NCBI GenBank assembly: GCA_036280995.1
Contig: DASUPQ010000161.1
Span: forward strand, 1-38,173
Source: Actinomycetota bacterium
Lineage (GTDB): Bacteria > Actinomycetota > CALGFH01
DNA: 38,173 nucleotides
Direction of reading: 5' to 3'
The position numbers and the translations under genes are program-made. The notes below the pieces were generated by a model. The model made no database searches. It had not been told where the DNA came from and saw nothing but the letters and a program-made list of their open reading frames with translations. Each line of letters starts with the position of its first letter. Position 1 is the stretch's first letter. Positions 1-7,869 of the stretch are shown piece after piece.

Positions 1-14
1 GGGGATAGGCAGCA

Positions 15-20
15 TAGAGT
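15..20 (+). promoter_or_regulatory. Possible -10 element of a leaderless promoter for the cyclase gene
   Basis: TAGAGT lies exactly six bases before the ATG at 27, and no Shine-Dalgarno sequence precedes that ATG. The same TANNNT-N6-start layout recurs before the HxlR, MerR and LtrA genes. A -35 element would fall outside the window, so this rests on spacing alone. Confidence 0.3.
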
Positions 21-26
21 CAGCGG

Positions 27-2618
27 ATGACCGACCTCCCGACCGGGACCGTGACGTTCCTCTTCACCGACATCGAGGGCTCGACCGGCCTCCTCCAGAC
101 CCTGGGCGACCGGTACCCGGCGGTCCTGGACGAGCACGCGGCGGTCGTCCGGCGGGCCGTCGCCGGCGGCGGCGGGGTCGAGGTCAGCACCCACGGCGAC
201 GCCTTCTTCGCCGTGTTCGCCAGCCCGGCGGGCGCCGTCCGGGCGGCCGTCGCCGCCCTGCGGGGCCTGGCCGCCCACGACTGGTCGCCCGGTCCCCCGG
301 TCCGCGTCCGGATGGGCGTCCACACCGGCGAGGGCGTCCTCGGCGGGGACGACTACGCCGGCATCGACGTGCACCGGGCGGCCCGGATCGCCGACGCCGC
401 CCACGGCGGCCAGGTGCTCCTGTCCGACGCCACCCGGGGGCTGGTCCAGCACTCCCTCGATGCCGGCGCCTCCCTGCGCGACCTGGGCACGCACCGCCTG
501 CGGGGCATCGACGAGCCCGAGCGCCTCCACCAGCTGGTCGTCGAGGGCCTCCCGTCCGACTTCCCGGCGCCCCGGACGCTGGACGCCAGGCCGAGCAACC
601 TCCCGCTGCAGCTCACCTCGTTCGTGGGCCGGGAGGCGGAGATCGCCGAGGTGGAACGGCTCCTCGGCCAGACCCGCCTGCTCACCCTGACCGGACCGGG
701 GGGATCCGGGAAGTCCCGGCTGGCCCTGCGGGTCGCCGGGGAGCTGCTCACCCGGTTCCGGGACGGCTCCTGCTTCGTCGACCTCTCCCCCGTGGTCGAC
801 CCGGCGCTGGTCCCGGCGGCGGTGGCCAACGCGCTGGGGGTCCCCGAGGCGGCCGGGCGCCCGATCCTCGACGAGGTCAAGGAGCACCTCCGCAACCGCG
901 AGCTCCTCCAGGTGATCGACAACTTCGAGCAGGTGGCCGAGGCCGGCCCCGTGATCGAGGAGCTGCTCGGCGCCGCGCCCAGGCTGCGGACGATGGTCAC
1001 CTCCAGGGTCGTGCTGTCGCTGCGCGGCGAGCAGGAATACCCGGTCCCGGCGCTCGGCGCGGTCGAGGCGGTGAACCTGTTCACCGAGCGGGCCACGGCC
1101 GCCAACCCCCGGTTCGCGCTGACGGAGGGGAACGCCCCGGTGGTGGCCGAGATCACCGCCCGGCTGGACGGCCTCCCCCTGGCCATCGAGCTGGCCGCCA
1201 CCCGGACGAAGGTGCTCACGCCCACCGAGATCCTGTCGCGCCTCCGGCGGCGCCTTGCGCTCCTCACCTCCGGGCCGCGGAGCCTGCCGGAGCGCCAGCG
1301 GACCCTCCGGGCGGCGATCGCCTGGAGCCACGACCTGCTCGACCCGGTCGAGCGGCGCCTGTTCGCCCGGCTCTCGGTGTTCACCGGTGGCTGGGCGCTC
1401 GCGTCGGCCGAGGCGGTGTGCGACCCGGAGGAGCTCGGCCTTGACGCCCTCGACGGGCTGGCCTCGCTGGTCGACAAGTCGCTGATCCGCCGGAGCGAGC
1501 CGCCCGGGCAGCCGTCGCGGTTCTCGATGCTGGAGACCATCCGGGAGTTCGCGCTGGAGCAGCTCGAGGCCTCCGGCGACCTCGAGCCGGTCCAGCGGCG
1601 CCACGCCGAGCACTTCCTCCACCTGGCCACCGAGGCCGAGCCCCACCTCATCGCCGCCGACCAGGGCGTCTGGCTCGACCGCTGCGAGCAGGAGCACGCC
1701 AACCTCCGCGCCGCCCTCCGCTGGGCCATCGACCGGGGCCGGGCCGGCCCCGCCCAGGCGGCCGCCGGCGCCCTGTGGCGGTTCTGGCAGCAGCGGGGGC
1801 ACCTGACCGAGGGCCGCCGCTGGCTGGAGGAGACCCTGGCCATGCCGTCGGGCCAGGCGCCGACCGCCGAGCGGGCCAAGGCCCTGGCCGGGGCGGGCGG
1901 GATCGCCTGGTGGAGCGACCGGGGGGCGTCACGGGCCTTCTACGACGAGGCCCTGGCCATCGAGCGGGAGCTGGGCGACCCGGCCCGGCTCGCCGAGGCC
2001 CTCTACAACGAGGCGTTCGCCCTCGCCGACGAGCACGACCTGGAGGCGGCCGCCGGCCTGCTCGACGAGAGCCTGGAGCTCTTCCGCCAGGTCGGGAACG
2101 AGCCCGGGGTGGCCAGGGTCCTGGTGATGCGCGTCGTCCCGGACGCGATGGCCGGCGCCTGGGACCGCGTGATCGCCCGCATCGAGGAGGTCACGGTGAT
2201 CTGGCGCCGGCAGGGCGAGCGCCTCAACCTCGCCTTCGGCCTGATCTGGCTGGCGTTCGCCCACGGCCGCGCCGGCCGCCGCGACGACGCCCGCGCCACC
2301 GCCCTCGAGGCCCTGGAGCTGTTCCGCGAGGCCGACAACGCCACCGGGGTCGCCCTCGCCTTCCTCGACCTGGCGTTCCTGCTGACCTGGGAGGGCCGCC
2401 ACGCCGACGCCATCCGGATGGCCGCCGTGGCCGAGCACCACCGCGACCTGGCCGGCGGCGGCCCCACCCCCGGCTTCGGCGGCATGCTCGAGGGCGACCC
2501 GGCGGCCGACGCCCGCGCCCACCTGACCGACGAAGCGGCCCAGCGGGCCTGGCAGGAGGGGCTCACGATGACCGTTCCCGAGGCGATCAGGGTGGTCCGG
2601 GACGACCCGGGGGCCTGA
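27..2618 (+). CDS. Class III nucleotide cyclase-like domain fused to NB-ARC ATPase and TPR-like repeats
   Basis: This 863-residue protein is probably a cytoplasmic signalling or regulatory protein. Residues 1-170 form a class III adenylate/guanylate cyclase fold: FTDIEGST carries metal-binding Asp15 and HGDAF carries Asp58. A linker leads to an NB-ARC/STAND-type ATPase with a Walker A motif (GPGGSGKS, residues 223-230) and a VIDNFEQ Walker B-like motif. The remaining C-terminal part is helical and TPR-like. No C-terminal LuxR helix-turn-helix is visible, so output is probably by protein contact. The base-selecting Lys of active cyclases (four residues before Asp58) is Ser54, and the catalytic Asn of the N-x3-R motif is His116, with Arg120 kept. 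Cyclase activity may therefore be altered or lost. The family architecture is common in actinobacteria; the ligand is unknown. Confidence 0.88.
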   Translation: MTDLPTGTVTFLFTDIEGSTGLLQTLGDRYPAVLDEHAAVVRRAVAGGGGVEVSTHGDAFFAVFASPAGAVRAAVAALRGLAAHDWSPGPPVRVRMGVHTGEGVLGGDDYAGIDVHRAARIADAAHGGQVLLSDATRGLVQHSLDAGASLRDLGTHRLRGIDEPERLHQLVVEGLPSDFPAPRTLDARPSNLPLQLTSFVGREAEIAEVERLLGQTRLLTLTGPGGSGKSRLALRVAGELLTRFRDGSCFVDLSPVVDPALVPAAVANALGVPEAAGRPILDEVKEHLRNRELLQVIDNFEQVAEAGPVIEELLGAAPRLRTMVTSRVVLSLRGEQEYPVPALGAVEAVNLFTERATAANPRFALTEGNAPVVAEITARLDGLPLAIELAATRTKVLTPTEILSRLRRRLALLTSGPRSLPERQRTLRAAIAWSHDLLDPVERRLFARLSVFTGGWALASAEAVCDPEELGLDALDGLASLVDKSLIRRSEPPGQPSRFSMLETIREFALEQLEASGDLEPVQRRHAEHFLHLATEAEPHLIAADQGVWLDRCEQEHANLRAALRWAIDRGRAGPAQAAAGALWRFWQQRGHLTEGRRWLEETLAMPSGQAPTAERAKALAGAGGIAWWSDRGASRAFYDEALAIERELGDPARLAEALYNEAFALADEHDLEAAAGLLDESLELFRQVGNEPGVARVLVMRVVPDAMAGAWDRVIARIEEVTVIWRRQGERLNLAFGLIWLAFAHGRAGRRDDARATALEALELFREADNATGVALAFLDLAFLLTWEGRHADAIRMAAVAEHHRDLAGGGPTPGFGGMLEGDPAADARAHLTDEAAQRAWQEGLTMTVPEAIRVVRDDPGA

Positions 2619-2715
2619 GGCGGCGCTGCTGGCGATCGGCGTGGGCGACGTCCCCCGCGGGGATTGCGGTCGCAGAGGACCTGCAGCCGGTGGACCCGAT
2701 GGGTGGCGGGCTCCC

Positions 2716-3647
2716 CTAGCGCCAGGGCAGCGGGGGAAGGCGGAGTCGGGCCAGGGAGGAGGCGACCCGGCCGAAGCGGGGTCTGCGGCGCGCCACTGGC
2801 GGGCGGCGGTGGTGATCTCCTCGCGGGTTCGGGCGACGAAGTTCCACCACATCAGGATGGGCTCGGCGAACGGCTCGCCGCCCAGGAGCAGGACCCTGGC
2901 GGGGTCGTCGGCGGACAGCTCGAGCTGGTCGCGGCCGCGGCCCAGGTAGGCCAGGCGGCCTGGGCGGACCGGCTGGTCGTGGACCAGGACGCGGCCGTCG
3001 AGCACGACCAGGGCGTGCTCGAACGACGGCTCCAGGGCCAGGGCGCCCGTTCCCGGGCGCAGGGCCAGGTCGACCCCGACCAGGGCGCTGTCGCGCCGGG
3101 CCGGGGAGGTGACGCCGGCGAAGCTGCCGACCAGGACGGTGGCGACGGCGTGGCCGAACTCGGCCCGGGGCAGCTCGGGGTGGTGCTCGAAGGCGGCCGG
3201 GCCGTGGCGGGTCCGCTCGGGCTGGGCGACCCACAGCTGCACGCCGTGCAGCTCCCCGCGGTAGTGGCCGGTGGGCTCCTCGGAGTGGGCGACGCCGTGC
3301 CCGGCCGTCATGAGGTTGAGCTGGCCGGCCCGGATGACCTGGGAGGTGCCGAGGCTGTCGCGGTGCAGCACCTCGCCCGACAGCAGCCAGGTGACGGTCT
3401 GCAGGCCGGTGTGCGGGTGGGGGCCGATGTTGATACCGGCCGTGTCGGTCACCGGCGCCGGGCCCATGTGGTCCGCGAAGCACCAGGCGCCGACCGTGCG
3501 CCGCTCCCGTCGCGGGAGGGCCCGGCGCACCGGCATCCCGCCGACGTCGGCCGTGCGGCTGGGGCTGACCTCGACGCAGGCTGGCGCGACCGAGCTCGCC
3601 CTGGACTCGGCGGGGGGTGCGTCGGCGGTGCCGACCGGGCCGCTCAT
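2716..3647 (-). CDS. Pirin family protein, apparent frameshift near the C-terminus
   Basis: Pirins are cupin-fold metal-binding proteins; some have quercetinase activity. The ATG at 3647 opens a frame with the pirin cupin motif GPHPHTGLQTVTWL and a later GHGVAHSE, which supply the His/Glu metal ligands. The frame stays pirin-like through WWNFVARTREEI and AARQW at about 2800. It then reads on with no stop to 1929, antisense to the cyclase gene. The expected pirin ending (RFG, a short linker, then proline-rich LPPLPW and a stop at 2716) lies in the neighbouring frame. One missing base between about 2785 and 2800 would join the two parts. This may be a sequencing error or a true mutation. GTG at 3653 is an alternative start. 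The gene is convergent with the cyclase gene and divergent from doxX. Confidence 0.8.
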
Positions 3648-3734
3648 GTCCACACTGTGGCCGCGCGGCCCCGCACGCGCAACCGCAGGCGGTAGGGTGG
3701 GCAGCCAACTGGCGACGAACCGGGAGAGAAACCT

Positions 3735-4127
3735 ATGGACGTGTTCCGGCGCCCCCTCGGCGCGGCCGGCCGGGTCGCCCTGGCGGCCATGTTCATCACC
3801 GGCGGCGCCGACGCGATGCTGGCCCCCGGCCCCCGGACCGACAAGGCGGCCGAGCTCGGGGTCCCCCTCGACCCGGAGCTGGCGGTGCGGCTCAACGGCG
3901 CGGCCATGCTGGGCGCGGGGGTCTTGCTCGCCCTGGGGATCTGGCCCCGGCTGGCCGCCGCCGTGCTGGCCGGCACCCTCGTCCCGACCACCCTGGCCGG
4001 CCATCCCTACTGGGAGCACGAGGACCCGGCCACCCAGCGCCAGCAGCGCATCCACTTCTTCAAGAACGTCGGCCTGTTCGGCGGCGCGCTCCTGGTGCTC
4101 AGCGGGGAGCCCCGCCGTCGCCGCTGA
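3735..4127 (+). CDS. DoxX family membrane protein
   Basis: A 130-residue integral membrane protein of the DoxX type, with about four hydrophobic segments. It opens with the usual R-x-A-L-A-A-M-F-I-x-G-G pattern (residues 13-25) and has a short basic C-terminus. The Shine-Dalgarno sequence GGGAGAG sits at suitable distance before the ATG. The family is linked to oxidative stress or redox roles, but no reaction is certain here. The stop codon overlaps the ATG of the next gene (TGATG at 4125-4129), so the two are probably translationally coupled. Confidence 0.85.
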   Translation: MDVFRRPLGAAGRVALAAMFITGGADAMLAPGPRTDKAAELGVPLDPELAVRLNGAAMLGAGVLLALGIWPRLAAAVLAGTLVPTTLAGHPYWEHEDPATQRQQRIHFFKNVGLFGGALLVLSGEPRRRR

Positions 4128-5161
4128 TGGCGGGCAGGTACCGGCGGCGGCTGGCCCAGGAGCAGCACGCCGCCGCCGTCTACCGGGCCCTGGCGGCCAA
4201 GCGGACGGGTGAGGACCGGGAGATCCTGCTGGCGCTGGCCCGGGCCGAGGAGCGGCACGCCGCCCACTGGTCGGCCAAGCTGCACCCCCAGGAGCGGGCG
4301 GCCAGCCCCGGGTGGCGGACGCGGCTGTTCGGCTGGCTGGCCCGGCGGCTGGGGTCGCTGGTCGTGCTGGGGCTGGTGCAGCGGGCCGAGGCGGCCGGCG
4401 ACTACGACGCCGACGCCGAGGCGACCCCGGCCATGGCCGCCGACGAGCGGGTGCACGCCCTGGTCGTGGCCGAGCTGGCCCAGCGGCAGCGGGCCCGTGC
4501 CTCGGGCTGGTTCCGGGCGGCCGTGTTCGGCGCCAACGACGGGCTGGTGTCCAACTTCTCGCTGGTCGCCGGCATGGCCGGGGCCGGCACCTCCTCCGAG
4601 ATCATCCTGCTCACCGGCCTGGCCGGGCTGCTCGCCGGGGCGCTGTCCATGGCCGCCGGGGAATACGTGTCGGTGCGCTCCCAGCGGGAGCTGCTCGAGG
4701 CCACCGCCGACGTGCTCGACCCGGCCACGCTGGCCACCCTGCGCGACCACGAGGCGCACGAGCTGGCGCTGGTGTTCCGGGCCCGGGGGCTGTCCCCGGA
4801 GGAGGCCGAGCAGCGGGCCGAGGCCCTGCTCGGCCAGCCCGACGACCCGGCGGCGGGCCCGGAACTGGAGGCGGGCGAGGACGTGGTCGGGTCGGCCTGG
4901 GCGGCCGCCGGGTCCAGCTTCGTCGCCTTCGCCACCGGCGCCGTCGTCCCGGTCCTGCCGTTCTTCGTCACCTCGGGGCGCCCGGCCATCGTGGCCGCGG
5001 CCGTCCTGGTCGGGCTGGCCCTGTTCGCCACCGGCGCCACCGTCGGCGTGCTGACCGGCGGGCCGCTGGTCCGCCGGGGGCTGCGCCAGCTGGCCATCGG
5101 CGCCGGGGCCGCGGTCGTGACCTACGCCCTCGGCCGGGTGTTCGGGGCCACCCTCGGCTGA
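4127..5161 (+). CDS. Ferritin-like domain fused to VIT1/CCC1 transporter (MbfA-like)
   Basis: This 344-residue protein joins two modules. Residues 1-130 look like a rubrerythrin/ferritin-like di-iron domain, with Glu12, the Glu41-Glu42-x-His44 cluster and a second DERVH motif. Residues 140-344 form a VIT1/CCC1 vacuolar-iron-transporter membrane domain with the family signatures GANDGLVSNFSLV and SMAAGEYVSV, followed by three further hydrophobic segments. The layout matches membrane-bound ferritins (MbfA type), known as iron and manganese exporters in other bacteria. Iron sequestration or efflux is therefore inferred; the substrate is not shown. The ATG overlaps the doxX stop, so both are probably made together. 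Confidence 0.9.
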   Translation: MAGRYRRRLAQEQHAAAVYRALAAKRTGEDREILLALARAEERHAAHWSAKLHPQERAASPGWRTRLFGWLARRLGSLVVLGLVQRAEAAGDYDADAEATPAMAADERVHALVVAELAQRQRARASGWFRAAVFGANDGLVSNFSLVAGMAGAGTSSEIILLTGLAGLLAGALSMAAGEYVSVRSQRELLEATADVLDPATLATLRDHEAHELALVFRARGLSPEEAEQRAEALLGQPDDPAAGPELEAGEDVVGSAWAAAGSSFVAFATGAVVPVLPFFVTSGRPAIVAAAVLVGLALFATGATVGVLTGGPLVRRGLRQLAIGAGAAVVTYALGRVFGATLG

Positions 5162-5313
5162 TCGAGCTCGGCCTGGTCAACGCCTGCCGCAGGACAGATG
5201 ACGTGCCCAGAGCAGGGTCGGCCCCGGCGGCGAGTTCGCCCGGACCGAGCTGTTCCAGGCCAAGGCCTACAGCAACGACCTGGCCAGCACCCTGCCGGCC
5301 GCGGCCGGGACCG
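5162..5313. other. Intergenic segment with a coding-like fragment
   Basis: A 152-base gap between convergent genes. On the plus strand, positions 5202-5310 are open in one frame and give a composition typical of real protein (for example EFARTELFQAKAYSNDLAST), but there is no start codon, no ribosome site and no recognised family. It may be the eroded end of a lost gene, or chance in GC-rich DNA. Confidence 0.2.
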
Positions 5314-6108
5314 CTACGACCTGGCGTGGCGGACGGCCCAGTCCAGGGCGTAGTCGGCGACCTCCTGCCAGCCGTCGCGGGAGGGCAGCAGGTGCGGGCC
5401 CTCGAACTCGGCGACCTCGGTGACCGTGTTCGACTTGTAGTGCTTGGCGTTGGAGCGCTGCACCGAGGGCGGCATGAGGTTGTCAACGCTGCCGGAGATG
5501 AACAGCAGCGGCGCCCGGTCGTCGTTGCCGTAGTTGACGAAGGTGTCCTGGTGGCCGGGCTCGAGGGTGGCGAGCGCGCTGCCCCACAGGACCCGCACCG
5601 ACGCCGGGATGTGGTAGCGCTCGTACAGCTCCCGCGAGCGCTCCTCGGGGAAGGTGTTGGTGAAGGCGTAGTGCCACTGCTCGTGGGTGAAGCCGGCGGC
5701 CTTCTTGCGGCCCACCGTCCGCAGCACCGGGAAGGTCGACTTGAGCTGCGACAGCGGGACCACGGGCACCCCCTCGGTGGGGGCCGAGTTGATGGCGACG
5801 CCCACCGCGCCGTAGCCGCGGTCGAGCATGAGCTGGGTGAAGACCCCGCCGGCGGAGTGGCCGATCAGGATCGGCGGCCGCTCCAGCCCCCCGATCACGT
5901 CCTTGAGGTGGTCGACGACGCCGGGCACGGTCAGGTTCTCGATCGGCGTGGGGTCGGCGTTGAGCGCCTCGACCTCGACCTCGAAGCCGGGATAGGCGGG
6001 GGTGAGGACGCGGTAGCCCTTGTCCTGGTAGTAGGCGGCCCAGTCCTCCCAGCTCCGCGGGGTCACCCAGAAGCCGTGGATCAGGACGATGGTGTCGGGG
6101 GCGGTCAT
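5314..6108 (-). CDS. Alpha/beta hydrolase
   Basis: A 264-residue cytoplasmic alpha/beta-hydrolase. The HGFWVTP oxyanion loop is near residue 11, the nucleophile elbow is GHSAGG with Ser85, and the remaining triad is probably Asp209 (SGSVDN) and His239 (EGPHLLPS). The substrate cannot be read from sequence; a small ester or lactone is typical. The ATG at 6108 is chosen because AAGGAG precedes it at 6 bases. A longer in-frame ATG at 6222 would run into the HxlR gene and lacks a ribosome site. The gene is divergent from the HxlR regulator, which is therefore its likely controller. Confidence 0.88.
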   Translation of the reverse strand: MTAPDTIVLIHGFWVTPRSWEDWAAYYQDKGYRVLTPAYPGFEVEVEALNADPTPIENLTVPGVVDHLKDVIGGLERPPILIGHSAGGVFTQLMLDRGYGAVGVAINSAPTEGVPVVPLSQLKSTFPVLRTVGRKKAAGFTHEQWHYAFTNTFPEERSRELYERYHIPASVRVLWGSALATLEPGHQDTFVNYGNDDRAPLLFISGSVDNLMPPSVQRSNAKHYKSNTVTEVAEFEGPHLLPSRDGWQEVADYALDWAVRHARS

Positions 6109-6166
6109 GGGCGGCTCCTTCCCCGCTGAGGCGGTGAGTTGGTGATTCAAACTCAGCATGCAGGGG

Positions 6167-6172
6167 TACCCT
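6167..6172 (+). promoter_or_regulatory. Possible leaderless -10 element of the HxlR gene
   Basis: TACCCT lies six bases before the GTG at 6179, inside the 8-base palindrome GGGTACCC (6164-6171). The palindrome is short but sits where an autoregulatory operator between the two divergent genes could lie. No good -35 is seen. Confidence 0.3.
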
Positions 6173-6178
6173 AGCACG

Positions 6179-6640
6179 GTGAGTCCAGAAACCAAACCAA
6201 CGGCCAGGGTCTGCTCGATCACCGACGCCCTCTCGATCGTCGGGGACCGCTACGCCCTGCTGGTGGCCCGCGAGCTGCGCTACGGGCTGACCCGCTTCCA
6301 GGACATCGCGGCCAGCACCGGGGCCCCCCGCGACGTGCTCACCTCGCGGCTGCGCAAGCTGGAGCAGGCCGGCGTCATCGAGCGCCGGCCCTACTGCGAG
6401 CACCCGCCGCGCTACGAGTACCTGCTCACCGACGCCGGCCGGGACCTCCAGCCGATCCTGCTGGCCCTCAAGGAGTGGGGCGACCGCCACTGCAACCCGG
6501 GCGCCGAGCCGATCGTGTTCCAGCACACCTGCGGGGCCGACTTCCACCCCCTGACGGTCTGCGCCGCCTGCCGGGAGCCGCTGCGCGACGGCCAGCTGGC
6601 CGTGACCGGCGGCACCCATCCCGTCCAGGCGACCATGTGA
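6179..6640 (+). CDS. HxlR-type winged-helix transcriptional regulator
   Basis: A 153-residue DNA-binding protein of the HxlR/MarR-like group. It has the family's N-terminal Cys (RVCSITDALSIVGDRY), the winged-helix segment FQDIAASTGAPRDVLTSRLRK and the wing around YCEHPPRYEYLLT. After the winged helix a short tail contains HTCGADFHPLTVCAAC, a possible zinc ribbon with three Cys and flanking His. HxlR proteins often respond to reactive electrophiles or redox state through Cys residues. GTG at 6179 is preferred because a -10-like TACCCT lies six bases upstream; ATG at 6158 would add seven residues. It probably controls the divergent alpha/beta hydrolase. Confidence 0.87.
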   Translation: MSPETKPTARVCSITDALSIVGDRYALLVARELRYGLTRFQDIAASTGAPRDVLTSRLRKLEQAGVIERRPYCEHPPRYEYLLTDAGRDLQPILLALKEWGDRHCNPGAEPIVFQHTCGADFHPLTVCAACREPLRDGQLAVTGGTHPVQATM

Positions 6641-6708
6641 CGCCGGCTACCGTGGTGCTGGCCGCGTCGGTGGCCTTCATCTGGGTCGAGGAGCTGTGCG
6701 CTGGGTCG

Positions 6709-6731
6709 ATCGAACGGTCGGTCGGTAAGAT
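6709..6731 (+). promoter_or_regulatory. PaaR-type operator and -10 of the TetR gene
   Basis: ATCGAACGGTCGGT (6709-6722) matches the palindrome ACCGAAC-GTTCGGT at 12 of 14 positions. Related copies stand before paaA and paaZ. It is followed by TAAGAT (6726-6731), a good -10, about 27 bases before the ATG of the TetR gene. The arrangement predicts autorepression. Confidence 0.65.
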
Positions 6732-6757
6732 GGCCCGGACCGGCGACTGAGAGGCGG

Positions 6758-7423
6758 ATGCGCGAGATGGCCACGGCAGGAGGGAGGCGTCCCCCGGCGA
6801 GCCGGCGGGCGGGCGGGCGCCGCTCCCAGCCGTACGACGCGGACTCGCTGCTGGAGGTCGCGGTCAAGGTCTTCACCGAGCGCGGCTACGACGGCACCAG
6901 CATGGAGGACCTGGCCCGCGCGGCCCGGATCACCAAGTCGTCGTTCTACTACCACGTCAGCGGCAAGGAGGAGCTGCTGCGCCGGTCGCTCGACCGGGCC
7001 CTCGACGGGCTGTTCGCCGTGCTCGCCGAGGAGCAGGCGGTGCAGGGACGGGCCATCGACCGGCTCGAGCACGTGGTCCGCCGCTCGATCGAGGTCCTGG
7101 TCGACCAGCTGCCCCACGTCACGCTGCTGCTGCGGGTCCGCGGCAACACCAGGGTCGAGCGCCGGGCCCTGGAGCGGCGGCGCGAGTTCGGGCGGGCCAT
7201 CACCAAGCTGGTCACCGAGGCCGTCTCCGAGGGCGACCTCCCGGCCGGCATCGACGAGGGCCTGACCGGCCGGCTGCTGTTCGGGATGGTCAACTCGGTG
7301 GTCGACTGGTACCGCCCCAACGGCGGCAGCCTCACCGCCGGGTCGCTGGCCGACGCCGTCATCAGCCTGACCGTCGAGGGGTGGCGCCAGCCGGGCGCTC
7401 AGCCGCGGAGGAAGACCAGGTAG
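6758..7423 (+). CDS. paaR: TetR family repressor, probable phenylacetate regulator (PaaR-like)
   Basis: A 221-residue TetR/AcrR regulator. After a basic N-terminal tail the helix-turn-helix spans about residues 28-72 (VFTERGYDGTSMEDLARAARITKSSFYYHVSGKEEL). The C-terminal ligand domain has the pattern seen in regulators beside paa genes (TLLLRVRGNT, FGMVNSVVDWYRP). GAGAGG precedes the ATG. The gene lies convergent to the end of the paa operon, overlapping the GNAT gene by 25 bases. One palindromic sequence occurs before this gene, paaA and paaZ. It probably represses all three and is released by phenylacetyl-CoA, as known for PaaR-type proteins. The symbol rests on context. Confidence 0.85.
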   Translation: MREMATAGGRRPPASRRAGGRRSQPYDADSLLEVAVKVFTERGYDGTSMEDLARAARITKSSFYYHVSGKEELLRRSLDRALDGLFAVLAEEQAVQGRAIDRLEHVVRRSIEVLVDQLPHVTLLLRVRGNTRVERRALERRREFGRAITKLVTEAVSEGDLPAGIDEGLTGRLLFGMVNSVVDWYRPNGGSLTAGSLADAVISLTVEGWRQPGAQPRRKTR

Positions 7424-7860
7424 GAGGCGACGGCGGCGCCGCCCGGGACCTCGTGGGCGCCGGCCACGGCGAACCCGGCCGTCTCGGCGGCCCGGCGCCC
7501 GGCCTCGTTCGAGATGGCGACCACGCAGCGGAGCCGCCGTCCCTGGGCCACCCGCTCGGCATGCGCCACCACCGTCCGGACGAGCTCCGGTCCGAGGCCC
7601 CGCCCGACCAGGTCGGGACGCAGCCCCAGGGCCACGTCGAGCCGGCCCGGGTCGGCCGCCAGCCCGGGGACGCGGGCCGCCTCGCCGAAGCAGCAGAACC
7701 CCGTGAGCCGGCCGCCGGCGTCCCGGACCGCCCACCAGCCCTCGTCGGGCCGGGGCGCCTCCAGCGAGTCGAACACGGCCCAGGGTCCCGGGTAGCGCCA
7801 GGAGGCCATCTCCATCCCGTCCTCGATGGAGAGCGCGTCCACGCGGTACGGCGGCGTCAT
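7399..7860 (-). CDS. GNAT family N-acetyltransferase, last gene of the paa operon
   Basis: A 153-residue GNAT-fold protein. The acetyl-CoA binding motif lies in LRPDLVGRGLGPELV (about residues 80-94), followed by the usual helix and an end strand AAETAGFAVAG. The acceptor is not known. The ATG lies nine bases after the paaE stop, so it is probably cotranscribed with the phenylacetate genes. I know of no standard role for a GNAT enzyme in this pathway. It could acylate an intermediate or relieve CoA trapping, or it may be unrelated. It overlaps the 3' end of the convergent TetR gene. Confidence 0.8.
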   Translation of the reverse strand: MTPPYRVDALSIEDGMEMASWRYPGPWAVFDSLEAPRPDEGWWAVRDAGGRLTGFCCFGEAARVPGLAADPGRLDVALGLRPDLVGRGLGPELVRTVVAHAERVAQGRRLRCVVAISNEAGRRAAETAGFAVAGAHEVPGGAAVASYLVFLRG

Positions 7861-7869
7861 CTCCCTGCC

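Noticed and set aside
1929-2715. Continuation of the pirin frame to 1929 as a real C-terminal extension
   Set aside because: The sequence is antisense to the cyclase gene and low in complexity, while a proper pirin ending exists in the adjacent frame.
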